64,000 nt of DNA, from contig NZ_FQTT01000015.1 of NCBI RefSeq assembly GCF_900098745.1, forward strand, positions 158,558-222,557. The letters run 5' to 3'. Position 1 is the stretch's first letter. Each line of letters starts with the position of its first letter. The stretch comes from Actinomyces glycerinitolerans (GTDB lineage: Bacteria; Actinomycetota; Actinomycetes; Actinomycetales; Actinomycetaceae). The position numbers and the translations under genes are program-made. The notes under the pieces are model-generated. The model worked only from the letters and a program-made list of their open reading frames with translations. It did no database searches and was not told the DNA's origin. Below, in pieces: positions 24,540 to 33,649 of the stretch.

Positions 24540-25652
24540 AGGGCTCTCCTCTCCAGTGGGTCAACTATTCTATCGGCGTCCCGAAAACTGTCTACGGGTT
24601 GCTTCGGTCCAAATAACTTACAGGTCATAGTTTCGGACCGCTTGTGCACAGGGAAACAGCCTCGCTGACCAAGCTCTACGGAGCTACTCCGGAAACGGTC
24701 GTTTACGGGCTCTTCCGGTTTGAGGGCGTGGTGGCTTCCGGCCGGGGCTGCGGTGCGGGGGTCGTTCTCGGGGCGGATGAGGTCGATGTCGGGCCGGCGG
24801 GGTCGTGTTCGGGCTGACGGGGTCGTGCTCGGTAGGTGCCGGGTCGCCGAGAACGCGGGATAAACCTCCACGACGCCGGTTAGCCGCCGAGGACGCCCTC
24901 CCGAGCGGCGTCCTTAAGGGCAAACCCACGTCGTCGACGGCTAATCCACGTCCTCGAACAACCCCCACCAACCCACCCAAACCAGCTCCTCGTACTGGCG
25001 GCTGTGGTGGCCGGCGTCTTGCGGGGTGAAGGACGTGGCGAGCCGTGCCGTCGTGAGCCGTGCCGGTTCAACCGCGCCGGCTCACCACGCCGGACCCGAC
25101 TGCACCTGGCTGCCGACAGCCCCGGCACCCGGAAGCAGGACCGTCTACAACGCCGCTTCCCGGTCTGCAACGCCACTTCGGGGTTAACAACGCCAGTTAA
25201 CCGTCTGCTGAAGGCCCCCGACGTATACAGCAGAACGTTAAGTAGCGTTGTTAACGCCCAACCGGCGCACCAGACACCCCACCCCGTGTTAGGTCTCAGG
25301 ACATCGGCAACAGTTCTACCTCAGCCCCGACACAACCACCACACCCCCAAACCGGAAGAGCCCGTTTACGACACCCTAGGCACCTACACCAACCGAACCG
25401 GCCCACAATCTTCCACCAGTGCCAGGGAGCCAACGGGCTCACTGTAATCAGGCGCATGCCATGAGCGCTGCGGGCCGACCCGCCAGGCAACACCCGCGAC
25501 GTCGACGACGACCGACCCAGCAGGTAACGCGACGAGTTGCCACGGCATCCACAACACCGCATAGTCGGCATCACCGCCATCGTTGGCCGGTGCTCGGCGT
25601 ACGAATTCCCGTCTGACGTTCTGCTCTCACGTACGCATACGTGAGAGGCGGA
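24540..25652. other. 1.1-kb non-coding stretch with dispersed and inverted repeats
   Basis: No gene is supported here. A 35-bp element at 24700-24734 (minus orientation) recurs at 25336-25370 (plus) with 31 of 35 identities, core CAAACCGGAAGAGCCCG; a weaker third copy is near 39817-39852. An imperfect palindrome covers 25183-25255: outer arms GTTAACAACGC / GCGT(T)GTTAAC type, inner arms CTGCTG (25205-25210) and CAGCAG (25228-25233). CAACGCC(A/G)CTTC-like units repeat just before it. The stretch lies between the Fic/VbhA pair and the glucokinase terminator and looks like a graveyard of small repeats. Confidence 0.6.
25625..25646 (-). terminator. Hairpin downstream of glucokinase
   Basis: A perfect 9-bp stem, TCTCACGTA (25625-25633) and TACGTGAGA (25638-25646) with loop CGCA, begins 6 nt after the glucokinase stop on the minus strand. 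There is no T-run. It is a probable intrinsic-like terminator. Confidence 0.6.
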
Positions 25653-26597
25653 TCAGTCCTGGCGGGCGAGATCGGCGGCGCCGATGAGCCCGGCCTCCTG
25701 GCCCGAGGAGGAGATGACGACCGGGATCTCGGGGCGGTGGGCGTGCGCCGTCAGGTGCTCGTTGAAGCTCTTGCGCACCGGGTCCAGCAGGATGTCGCCG
25801 GCCTCGGTAAGACCGCCGGTCAGCACGATGACCTCAGGGTCTAGCACGGCGCACAGGTCGGCCAGCCCCAATCCGAGGGCGCCGCCCAGGCGGGCGTAGC
25901 ACTCGAGCGCCGCCGGGTCCCCCTCGCGGGCGGCGGCGGTGACGGCCTTGCCGGAGATCTTGTTCTGGTCCCCGCCGGAGAGCTCAATGATGCGGGCGGC
26001 GTAGTCGGGACGGAACTTGGCCAGCTCCCACCCGTTGACGCCCAGCGCCGTGCCGGAGCCGTAGCGCTCCAGGCAGCCGCGCTGGCCACAGCCGCAGGGG
26101 CGCCCGTCCGGGACCACGTTGATGTGGCCGATTTCGGCGGCGAAACCGGCGGCGCCGCGCACCAGGCGGCCGTCGATGATCACTGCTCCTCCGACTCCGG
26201 TTCCGAGAGTCACGACGAGGACGTTCTTGGCGCCCTTACCACCACCGAAGCGGGCCTCGGCCCAACCGGCCGCATTGGCGTCGTTCTCCACCACGACCTT
26301 CTTGCCGGTGCGGGAGGCGATCTCGTCGGCGATGCGGGCGCCGGTCCAGTCCAGGTTGGTGCCGTAAACCATGGTGTTGCGGTCCGAGGAGGTGAAGCCC
26401 GCCGCACCCACACCGATGGTTTCGACGTCGTACTGCGCGGCGAGCTCATTGGCGACGTCCGCAATGGTGGTGAAGATGGCTTCACGGCTGGTGGCGGGGG
26501 AGTCGCGGCGGGCGGTGGCCAGAACGGTGCCGTCCTCGTCGACGACGCCCGCGGCGATCTTGGTGCCGCCCACATCGACGCCGATGCTCAGTGCCAT
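25653..26597 (-). CDS. glk: ROK-family glucokinase
   Basis: This 314-residue protein shows the ROK kinase set. The phosphate-binding loop is GVDVGGTKIAAGVV at residues 6-19. VENDANAAGWAEA carries the catalytic Asp, and GTGVGGAVIIDG, EIGHINV and the zinc-binding CGCGQRGCLE follow. It phosphorylates glucose with ATP at the entry of glycolysis and may serve as a sensor in sugar regulation. ATG 26597 has a GGAG-type site upstream (AGGAGAAC). It stands alone between the repeat region and the DsbA-like gene. Confidence 0.95.
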   Translation of the reverse strand: MALSIGVDVGGTKIAAGVVDEDGTVLATARRDSPATSREAIFTTIADVANELAAQYDVETIGVGAAGFTSSDRNTMVYGTNLDWTGARIADEIASRTGKKVVVENDANAAGWAEARFGGGKGAKNVLVVTLGTGVGGAVIIDGRLVRGAAGFAAEIGHINVVPDGRPCGCGQRGCLERYGSGTALGVNGWELAKFRPDYAARIIELSGGDQNKISGKAVTAAAREGDPAALECYARLGGALGLGLADLCAVLDPEVIVLTGGLTEAGDILLDPVRKSFNEHLTAHAHRPEIPVVISSSGQEAGLIGAADLARQD

Positions 26598-26817
26598 AGT
26601 TGTTCTCCTGATTGATTCAAGTTGCCGTATGTCTTGTCATTACACCTGCCGCACGGGGCGTCGGTGCCCCTGGTCGGCCGGCTCGCGTCGGTCGCGCGGG
26701 GATATGAACCTATTGTGACAGTCGCCATGAGCCAGGCCAACCTCGGTCCGCGCGCAGATCGGTACATCCCGGGCGCAAGCCCCTCACCGAGGTCGGTTGA
26801 ACTGACGGGGCGCCCGG

Positions 26818-27639
26818 CTACGGGGCGGGAGTGGCGCCTCCTCCCGCTGCCACGGCCTGCTCGAGGATGGTGGCCCGCATGTAGTCCTCGGGTGCGTAGC
26901 CGGAGACATAGGCGTCGTTGACGATGAAGAAGGGCGTGCCTTTGATGCCGAGGTCATAGGCGTGCTGCTTGGCGTCCGCAACCGCCTGCACGGTTTCGGC
27001 AGCGGTCATGTCGGTACGGAACTGATCCAGGTCGGGCACGCCCGCCTGCTCGGCGAGCGCCACCAGGGAGTCCTCGGTGTACTCGGGGTGCTCGCTCGGA
27101 TCGGTGGCGGCGTAGACGGCGTCGTGGAACTCCCAGAACTTGCCCTGATTCCCAGCGGCGATGCCGGCCTGCGCCGCCAGTGGGGAGGTCTCGGTGATCT
27201 GGGCGAGGTCGCGCCACTCCACGCGCAGGGTGCCGTCCTCAACCAGGTCCTCCAGTGCCGGATCGACCTCCTGGGCGAACAGGGTGCAGTAGGGGCAGGC
27301 GAAGTCGGAGTAAATGACCATGACCACCGGGGCGTCGACGTCGCCCTTGGCCTGGGCATCGGCGGGGTCACGCTTGACTTCCCCGTGCAAGATCGCCAGC
27401 AGGTCGGGGTCGGTCTGTGAGGGTGCAGCCGTCTGCGCTCCACTTGCCTGCGCCGAAGCGGTCGCCGGAGCCTCGGCGGTGGCGGGAACCTCGGCGCTGG
27501 ACCGGTCGGGGCGGATCGCCAAGATGATCGCAATTACCGCGAGCAAGATCGCAATCACGATGAGCAGGGTGACGACGATCGGATTGCTGCGGGATGCTGG
27601 ACGCGGCCCGGTCGCGGTGTCGTGGTTCGGTGACGTCAT
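26818..27639 (-). CDS. DsbA-family membrane-anchored thiol oxidoreductase
   Basis: The 273-residue protein has an N-terminal TM anchor (about residues 22-44), an Ala/Thr/Ser linker and an extracytoplasmic thioredoxin fold with the DsbA/DsbG-type active site CPYC in SDFACPYCTLFAQ. Conserved downstream parts are KFWEFHDAVYA and GIKGTPFFIVND, with the cis-Pro Thr-Pro. It probably forms or shuffles disulfides in exported proteins. It starts with ATG 27639. The neighbouring 27640-27875 region contains a long inverted repeat. Confidence 0.92.
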   Translation of the reverse strand: MTSPNHDTATGPRPASRSNPIVVTLLIVIAILLAVIAIILAIRPDRSSAEVPATAEAPATASAQASGAQTAAPSQTDPDLLAILHGEVKRDPADAQAKGDVDAPVVMVIYSDFACPYCTLFAQEVDPALEDLVEDGTLRVEWRDLAQITETSPLAAQAGIAAGNQGKFWEFHDAVYAATDPSEHPEYTEDSLVALAEQAGVPDLDQFRTDMTAAETVQAVADAKQHAYDLGIKGTPFFIVNDAYVSGYAPEDYMRATILEQAVAAGGGATPAP

Positions 27640-27740
27640 GGCGGCAGTCTTTCAGAGTCGCCGTCGACGCTCGCCCGCGACATGGCCCGCAGATCGGCAA
27701 CGTTAAGTGGCATCTCGATAAAGAGCGATCACCTCTGGTA

Positions 27741-27820
27741 CGAGCTTTTGCACCCTGGTGTACGGCAAATTCCCGCACACCAGGGTGCAAAAGCTCGTGG
27801 CAGGGCGCAAAGGCTCGTAG
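27741..27820. repeat. 22-bp perfect inverted repeat plus third partial copy
   Basis: Arms at 27741-27762 and 27778-27799 are perfectly complementary over 22 bp with a 15-nt loop; each arm contains GCTTTTGCACCCTGG or its complement. A third, degenerate copy (GCAGGGCGCAAAGGCTCGTA) follows at 27801-27820 in the same sense as the right arm. It sits between the flotillin stop and the start of the DsbA-like gene, both leftward. It may end transcription of the DsbA-like gene's upstream neighbourhood or be a mobile palindromic repeat. Confidence 0.7.
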
Positions 27821-27875
27821 TAGGACGCAGCGCACCGGAAGAGCCCAAGCACCGATGCCCAAGTGATGGCAGAGA

Positions 27876-29261
27876 CTAGGCGTTATCGGAGTCGTCGCCG
27901 CCGAAGCGCCGCATCATGTCCGTCAGGCTGGTGCCGGTCAGCGAGCGCATGACGGCGTCGAGCTGCTCGACGTTGCCGGCCACGGCCTTGGGCAGCGCGG
28001 AGGCGCCCTCGGTGGAGATGATCGACATGTCCTTGACGCTGCCCAGCGGCTCGGCCAGAGCGCGGGCGATCTCCGGCGCCTTGTCCAGGATCATCTGCTG
28101 GGTCGCGGCCCGCCCGTACTTTGCCAGGGCGTCGGCCTTGTCGCTCATGGCCTTCGCCTCGGCCTCACCGGCGGCGCGCACGGCCTCGGCCTCGGCGCGG
28201 CCGCGGGCGGCGATCGCCTCCGCCTCGGCCTGGGCCTGCGCGGCGGTGGCGCGGGCCTGGGCCTCGGCTCGGGCGACGGTGGCCTGCGCCTGCGCCTCGG
28301 CGTCCAGGCGGGTGCGCTCGGCCTCGGCCTCGGCCTTGCGGATCGACTCGGCCTTGGCGGCCTCGGCCTCCTGCTCGCGCTGGTAGCGGGCGGCGTCGGC
28401 GGGCTTGCGGACGGTGGAGTCCAGTTCGCGCTCGGTCAGGGCGGCCTGCGCCTCGGCGGCCTCCTGCTCGATGACGGCGATCTCGCGCTTCTTGGCGGCG
28501 CGCGCCAGGGGCCCGGCGGAGTCTGCCTCCGCCTGGGCCTTATCGGTCTCGGCCTTGAGCTCGGCCTGCCGCAGGGACAGGTCGCGCTCGCGCTCCGCGA
28601 TCTGCTGGCGCGAGGACACCTCGGCGTCCTTGGCCTCCCGCTCGGCATTGGCGCGGGCCACGCGGGCGTCCTTGGCGACGCGCTGCTGCTCGGGCACGCC
28701 CAGGGAGTCGATGTAGCCGGAGGCGTCGGTGATCTCGGAGATCTGCAGTACGTCGATCTCCAGCCCCATGTTGGCCATGACCGACTTGGCGTCGTCGAAC
28801 ACGTTCTGCTGGAGGGCGTCGCGGTCGGAGATCAGGTCGGTGACGGTCATGTGGCCGATGATGGAGCGCAGCGAGCCGATCAGGGCGTCGCGGGAGGAGT
28901 CGGCGATCGCCTGGTCCGTGTTCGGCTTGCCCAGGAAGCGCTTGGCGGCGGCCCGCACCTGCTGGTCGGAGTCACCGACCTTCACGGCGGCGACGGCGGA
29001 GACGGAGACGTTGATCTTGTTCTCGTCCTCGGCGGTCACCTGGAAGCCGATGGTGTTCTGGGTGAAGGGCAGGTACTGGATCGACTGGATGATCGGCAGC
29101 ACGAAGTCACGCCCGCCGGGTCGGATGATCTTGACCTCCCCGTTGCGGGTGGAGCCGGATACCAGGCCGGTCAGGTTGGAGGGCACGACGACGACCCGAG
29201 ACAACATGTAGGCGCCCAGCAGGAGCACCAGGACGACGACGGCGATGATGGCGTAAAACAT
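27876..29261 (-). CDS. Flotillin/SPFH-domain membrane scaffold protein
   Basis: The 461-residue protein has an N-terminal membrane hairpin (residues 3-22), an SPFH domain to about residue 200, then a long Ala/Glu/Arg-rich coiled coil (about 200-390; repeated EAEA, QAQA units) and a short C-terminal part. This is the flotillin layout. Flotillins organise membrane microdomains. The partner gene upstream encodes an NfeD-like protein, as in many bacterial flotillin operons. It starts with ATG 29261. Confidence 0.92.
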   Translation of the reverse strand: MFYAIIAVVVLVLLLGAYMLSRVVVVPSNLTGLVSGSTRNGEVKIIRPGGRDFVLPIIQSIQYLPFTQNTIGFQVTAEDENKINVSVSAVAAVKVGDSDQQVRAAAKRFLGKPNTDQAIADSSRDALIGSLRSIIGHMTVTDLISDRDALQQNVFDDAKSVMANMGLEIDVLQISEITDASGYIDSLGVPEQQRVAKDARVARANAEREAKDAEVSSRQQIAERERDLSLRQAELKAETDKAQAEADSAGPLARAAKKREIAVIEQEAAEAQAALTERELDSTVRKPADAARYQREQEAEAAKAESIRKAEAEAERTRLDAEAQAQATVARAEAQARATAAQAQAEAEAIAARGRAEAEAVRAAGEAEAKAMSDKADALAKYGRAATQQMILDKAPEIARALAEPLGSVKDMSIISTEGASALPKAVAGNVEQLDAVMRSLTGTSLTDMMRRFGGDDSDNA

Positions 29262-29327
29262 TCGCTTTCCTTGGGTTTGCGGGGTTAAGGGGGACTGTTG
29301 GAGCGGCCGGCGGAGACGCCCACCCGG

Positions 29328-29864
29328 CTACTCGGTGGGTGCCGAATGTCGATCGGCCGCCCGGTCGGGCGGATCGACGCGGCCGACGACGAGCGTGTCG
29401 TCTGCGGTTGCGTCCACCACCCAGGCGATGGCGCCGGCGCGCAGGGCGTCGTCGGAGCGGGCCGGCAGGGTGGCCTGGTGGCCGCGGGAGGTGGCGATGA
29501 CCTCGCCGCGGCCGTCCTTCCACCACAGCACCCGCACCTCGCTGCCGACCAACTCGCCGACCGTGAGGGGGATGGCGTTGCGGGGCATGGAGCGGCGCAG
29601 CCGCACCCACACGGCGCGCGTGCCCGCTCCGGCGGCGACGGCGAAGCCCAGCGGCACCCCGATCAGCACCTGCGTGGACAGCCGTTCGCCGGCCAGCGCC
29701 TGCACCCCCATGCCGACGGCACCGAACACGCCCAGGGCGCAGGCCAGCACTGGTAGGGATCCGTCGAACAACAGATCGTCCAGGCCATCGAACAGACCGT
29801 CGAGCAGGAGGGAGAGTGCCAGGGCGCCGCAGCCGATGAGGGCGCACCACATGAACGGGGACAT
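29328..29864 (-). CDS. NfeD-like membrane protein, flotillin partner
   Basis: The product is 178 residues with three or four hydrophobic segments in residues 5-100. A soluble C-terminal domain (AIPLTVGELVGSEVRVLWWK, then GEVIATSRGHQATLPARSDD, AIAWVVDAT) has the strand pattern of the NfeD OB-fold. It is followed within 66 nt by the flotillin gene. NfeD short forms lack the protease domain, as here. The last residues are hydrophilic (PPDRAADRHSAPTE). Confidence 0.8.
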   Translation of the reverse strand: MSPFMWCALIGCGALALSLLLDGLFDGLDDLLFDGSLPVLACALGVFGAVGMGVQALAGERLSTQVLIGVPLGFAVAAGAGTRAVWVRLRRSMPRNAIPLTVGELVGSEVRVLWWKDGRGEVIATSRGHQATLPARSDDALRAGAIAWVVDATADDTLVVGRVDPPDRAADRHSAPTE

Positions 29865-30014
29865 GTACGCCTTTCTGTGCCGCTGCGAGCCATCGGGCTC
29901 AGGTTGTTTACACCCGGATTGTTACATGTCCGGCGGACTGACGGTATGCCCGTCCCACGAGCCGGGCACTCCGGTGATGGGGACATGTGCCCATCGCGTC
30001 GTCGGCCACGGCGG

Positions 30015-31589
30015 TCAACTCACGCGTCGCGCCACCTGATAGCCGCCGGTGTCCAGCACCAGCTCATAGGTGGCGCCCGTGGCGGACCGTTCGCTTGCCC
30101 AGGCGGCGGCGTCCGCCGGTGGGTTGCCGCCCCAGGCGGAGGAGGAAGAGTCGACCACCACGTAGTCGGTGTCCACGGTGGAGGTACCCACCCAGTAGAC
30201 CGTGTGGTCCGGGACCAGGTAGGCCAGCAGCCCCAGGTCGGTTTCGACGCTGGCCCCGTCTGGGATCACGTCGCTGACTTCGGCGGCGGCCTGCGCGCGC
30301 CACGAGGCGGCGCCGAAGCCGGGTTGGGTCAGGCTCCACAGCGGCAGGTCGCGGGCCGTGCCCACTCCGGCGGCCAGGGGCACGACGACGCCGAGCGCCA
30401 CCGTCAGGCGTGCCCACACCGGCGCCGCCCGTCGGCCCGACGCCGGGGTCTGGGGAGCCGTGGCCGGGTTCGCCTCGGTGCCGCGCGCCTTGAGCCGGGC
30501 GACGACGTCGAGCAGCGCCCCCAGCGCAATCGGCATCAAAATCGCGTTGTAGTGCCAGTTCTGCCAACCCCAGTAGAACTCGTTGCCGGACAGGAAACGC
30601 CAGGCGAGTGTGGGCAGCACCAGGGCCATCCAGGGGGAGGCCAGGCCGATCCCCCCGGCGGTGTACATCAGCATACCCAGGGTGGCGAGCTTGACCTCGG
30701 GTGAGAACAGGCGGCTCAGCAGGCCTGCGGAGGCGCCGTCGTCGGACAGGCCGTACTCCCAGGTGTTCGAGGGACTCAGCAGCGGCAGGAACACCAGGAC
30801 GGTGAGTAGGAACGCAAGCAGGCCGAACAGGGCGACGGCGAAACCCAGGCGAGTGGTGCCCAGGCGGCGCCACCAGTTCGGGCCGCGCGGGGTTGGCTGC
30901 TGCGGTGCGCCCTGCAGACCTCGCAGCGCGATGGCCAAGCCCGCCATGAACACGGTCAGGCCCAGGTCCTCCTTGACCAGCACGAGCGGCGCCAGCCACC
31001 ACGCGCAGCTGCGCCAGCGTCGCTCGACGAAGGCCACCGACGCCCACGCCAGCAGCGGCACCGCAAAGGCGATCTCGTGGAACTGGGCGGCCACCGCTCC
31101 CTGAAAACCCCAGGAGAGCACATAGAACAGTCCGAGCAGGGCGGCCACCGGACGGTTCAGCAGGCGGGTGGCCAGCCGGGTCAGCGGCCAGGCGGAGACG
31201 GCGAGTAGCAGATCCTGCACCACCAGCAGGGCCAGCGGGGTGGGGAACAGTCGCCACACTGGGCCCAGCAGCACTAGGAGCGGATGAAAGTGGTCCCCCA
31301 GCAGGTTGTAGCCCTCGCCCTTGATGGGGACGATCGGTGCCTGCAGATGCGAGTACGCCTTGGCCAGCTCGGAGAAGATCGCCAGGTCCCAGCTGGGTAC
31401 CTGCATGGAGCGCCACTGGCCCACCGAGTAGATGATCATGGCGGCGGCCCCGACGATCACGGCCAGCGCCGCCGGCAGCCGGTCGAATAGCCACCGGGAG
31501 GAACGCGGGGACCTTTGTGCCAAGGTGCGGTCAGGGCGGGAGTCGGCGGAGGTCATCGACGTGAGCCTACCGAGGCGCCCGCCCGTCAT
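30015..31589 (-). CDS. DUF2079 polytopic membrane protein
   Basis: The 524-residue protein has at least ten TM segments (the first at about residues 36-56). It carries the DUF2079 pattern in the extracytoplasmic loop after TM1: SWDLAIFSELAKAYSHLQAP, then GDHFHPLLVLLGPVWRLFP. The C-terminal 100 residues are soluble and end with a mixed strand domain. DUF2079 proteins resemble GT-C glycosyltransferases with the acidic motif in the first loop (WD here), so polyprenyl-phosphate-sugar transfer is possible but unproven. The start may be ATG 31589 or ATG 31556. Confidence 0.85.
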   Translation of the reverse strand: MTGGRLGRLTSMTSADSRPDRTLAQRSPRSSRWLFDRLPAALAVIVGAAAMIIYSVGQWRSMQVPSWDLAIFSELAKAYSHLQAPIVPIKGEGYNLLGDHFHPLLVLLGPVWRLFPTPLALLVVQDLLLAVSAWPLTRLATRLLNRPVAALLGLFYVLSWGFQGAVAAQFHEIAFAVPLLAWASVAFVERRWRSCAWWLAPLVLVKEDLGLTVFMAGLAIALRGLQGAPQQPTPRGPNWWRRLGTTRLGFAVALFGLLAFLLTVLVFLPLLSPSNTWEYGLSDDGASAGLLSRLFSPEVKLATLGMLMYTAGGIGLASPWMALVLPTLAWRFLSGNEFYWGWQNWHYNAILMPIALGALLDVVARLKARGTEANPATAPQTPASGRRAAPVWARLTVALGVVVPLAAGVGTARDLPLWSLTQPGFGAASWRAQAAAEVSDVIPDGASVETDLGLLAYLVPDHTVYWVGTSTVDTDYVVVDSSSSAWGGNPPADAAAWASERSATGATYELVLDTGGYQVARRVS

Positions 31590-31617
31590 GTGCGGCCGAC
31601 GCCGGGCCCCTGCAGGT

Positions 31618-32367
31618 TCAGTGCAATTTGACGGTGCCGAAGACGATGTTGGTGTGGTGCGGGCGGCGCGTGTCCGGAATGAAGTGGCGATAGTCGAGCG
31701 TGACGCCGGCGTCTTCGAAGTCGCGCATCAGGTCGTGCGGCGCCACCAGGAAGCGTTCGGAGATGCGGGTCTGATCGCCCTGCGCAAGCGTGATCCGACG
31801 CCGATGCCGGGCATGGTCTATCCGCTCGGTCAGGGTGATGCCGGGGCGCGTGGTGAAGGTGGTGCTGGCCGGCGCCTCCGGGCGGACATGCTCGGCCGAC
31901 AGGATCAGTCGGCCGCCGAGGGCAAGATGTGCGGTGGCCAGGCGAATGGTGTTGCGACGTTGCTCGGGGTCGAGAGCGGTGATCGCACCCGCCGGGATAC
32001 ATACGGCCTTGAAATGCTCATGGAAGAGGAAGTCAGTCATGTCGGCCCGGCACACTTCAATACGGGCCGCCACGTCTGGCTGTGTGTGGCGCAGCCCGTC
32101 CATGCGGCCGCTGAACAGGCCTAGGACGTCTTCCCTGTTGTCGGTGGCCAGGACGCGGTGACCGGCGGCGGCCATGGGCAGGGTGACTGGGCCGACGCCG
32201 CAGGCCAGCTCCAGCACGCGCATGTCGGCCAGCCGCGGGTTCTGAATGAAGGAGAGCAGATCGAGTACGGACTGGATCTCCGACTCATCGCACAGGGATA
32301 GCAACCGGGCTCGGGTCTCGGCGGGGTTGCGGTGGGCAGAGATTAGGGAACGAGGCACGTTGGTCAC
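31618..32367 (-). CDS. Class I SAM-dependent methyltransferase
   Basis: This 249-residue protein has the SAM-binding motif I VLELACGVGPVTLPMA (about residues 53-68), motif II at HRVLATDN, and a later AAHLALGGRLILSAEHVRP. The substrate is unknown. An N-terminal helical part (NPAETRARLLSLCDESEIQS) precedes the core. It starts with GTG 32367; the upstream site is weak. It is 29 nt upstream of the DUF2079 gene on the same strand, so the two may be co-transcribed. Confidence 0.85.
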   Translation of the reverse strand: MTNVPRSLISAHRNPAETRARLLSLCDESEIQSVLDLLSFIQNPRLADMRVLELACGVGPVTLPMAAAGHRVLATDNREDVLGLFSGRMDGLRHTQPDVAARIEVCRADMTDFLFHEHFKAVCIPAGAITALDPEQRRNTIRLATAHLALGGRLILSAEHVRPEAPASTTFTTRPGITLTERIDHARHRRRITLAQGDQTRISERFLVAPHDLMRDFEDAGVTLDYRHFIPDTRRPHHTNIVFGTVKLH

Positions 32368-32947
32368 CGCGTTTTGCCGGATCGATTGCGGAGGATGCCG
32401 ATGCGGGTCCCGGAGGGGGAGTCACCTACGACCCGCGATGCCTGCCGGGGTCGCGGTGGCCGCGAAATGGGGTCAGTCATGTGTTAGCTCCTGTTTGCTC
32501 CCAAGGGGTCGGTGCGGTGCCGGTGCGTGTTGCGCCGGGTATTGCGTCCGTGCGCTACAGCTTCCGGTGCTCGCAACTGCATTGCGCATTCCACTCTCGT
32601 TGCAGGTATGAACAATCGGCCGAGTGGGGAGCCGATTGGGCGATTGGGGGCGGGGCCGGCCGACCGGCGTCGACTCGCCCTGGCGAGAAACCACGACGGC
32701 GCGGCGCCGGATCAGATTCCGGGCCGCGCCGCCGCCGAGTGTGGGTCTGGGGTCACCCCCAGCGTCCCCATCCCAGGAAGTAGGCGAGAGGGTTATACAG
32801 ACAGCGGGAACCGCTACCGATAAAGAAGACCATGGCCGTATCTTTCTGCTAGCCGGACTGTTGCGAGTCTCGCAACACATGGACTTATCTTCGCGTGATT
32901 TTTGGGTGACGGTATCGGCCGACCGGCTAGGCCGATCGGCCGATGTC
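32368..32947. other. Non-coding stretch between methyltransferase and response regulator genes
   Basis: I see no supported gene here; open frames lack starts and family signatures. It contains a 7-bp hairpin GTTGCGA-gtc-TCGCAAC (32860-32876) and the terminator at 32914-32944. The promoter of the methyltransferase gene should lie in its left part. Confidence 0.5.
32914..32944 (-). terminator. Hairpin downstream of the two-component operon
   Basis: The segment folds into a 14-bp stem with one mismatch and a 3-nt loop (arm ATCGGCCGACCGGC). It starts 3 nt after the response-regulator stop on the minus strand. No T-run follows. Confidence 0.6.
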
Positions 32948-33649
32948 TCAGATGAGGCCGGCGCGCAGGGCGTAGACGACCGCGCCGACGCGGTCCTGTA
33001 CGCCGAGTTTCGCGATCAGGGTGGACACGTGCGTTTTTACGGTCGCGTCGCTTATGCCCAGGGTGCGCGCAATCTGCCTGTTGGTCTTCGCCTCGGCCAT
33101 GAGGGCGAGTACCTCGAGTTCCCGGGGCGAGAGCGTGACCCCCGGGGGCAGCGCCTGCGCGGTGCTCTGTGTGTTCTGTGGTGATGGCTTGGGCGGCGGC
33201 GGGGCGGCGCTCTCCCGCGTGGGCATGCCGGTGACAATGGCGGAGGAGGTGGGTGAGAGCACCATGTTGCCGGCGGCAACATGCCGGATGGTGGCGGCCA
33301 GCGTCTCCACGGGATCTTCCTTGGCGATGAATCCACGCACCCCGGCGGCGAGGGCCCGATCGACCACCGAGTCGGCCACGAAGGTGGTGAGCACGAGGGT
33401 GGCGATCTCGGGGCGCTCACGCTGCAGCACCTTGGCCAGGGCGATGCCGTCCAGGCGCGGCATCTGCACGTCCAGCAGCAGCACCTGCACGTCGGCGTCC
33501 GGCCTGTCGGAGCGCAGGATGTCGAGGGCCTCCTGTCCGTCGCGGGCGGCCCAGTCCACCTGTATGTCGTCAATGCTCTCGTTGGTGAGCAGGTCAGTGA
33601 GCGTGCGACGCACGAGTGCGTCGTCGTCGACGATACCGACGTGAATCAT
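32948..33649 (-). CDS. NarL/LuxR-family response regulator
   Basis: The 233-residue regulator has a receiver domain with acidic pocket VDDD and phospho-acceptor D60 (LLLDVQMPRLDG), a conserved Thr in TLVLTTF and Lys in AKED. A Pro/Ser-rich linker of about 30 residues comes next, then a LuxR-type helix-turn-helix (LSPRELEVLALMAEAKTNRQ). It is encoded 3' of the sensor kinase with a 4-bp overlap, and the pair is one operon. Target genes are not evident; the neighbouring small membrane proteins are candidates. Confidence 0.93.
   Translation of the reverse strand: MIHVGIVDDDALVRRTLTDLLTNESIDDIQVDWAARDGQEALDILRSDRPDADVQVLLLDVQMPRLDGIALAKVLQRERPEIATLVLTTFVADSVVDRALAAGVRGFIAKEDPVETLAATIRHVAAGNMVLSPTSSAIVTGMPTRESAAPPPPKPSPQNTQSTAQALPPGVTLSPRELEVLALMAEAKTNRQIARTLGISDATVKTHVSTLIAKLGVQDRVGAVVYALRAGLI

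Noticed and set aside
25004..25447. Plus-strand frame in the 24.5-25.6 kb gap
   Set aside because: It crosses the palindrome and dispersed repeats; composition and lack of a ribosome site argue against coding.
30064..31494. Long minus-strand frame inside the DUF2079 gene
   Set aside because: It overlaps the DUF2079 coding region in another phase; the product is Arg/Gly/Ala-rich without family features.
32473..32880. Minus-strand frame between the methyltransferase and response-regulator genes
   Set aside because: No start site, no domain, irregular Cys/Pro/Arg composition.
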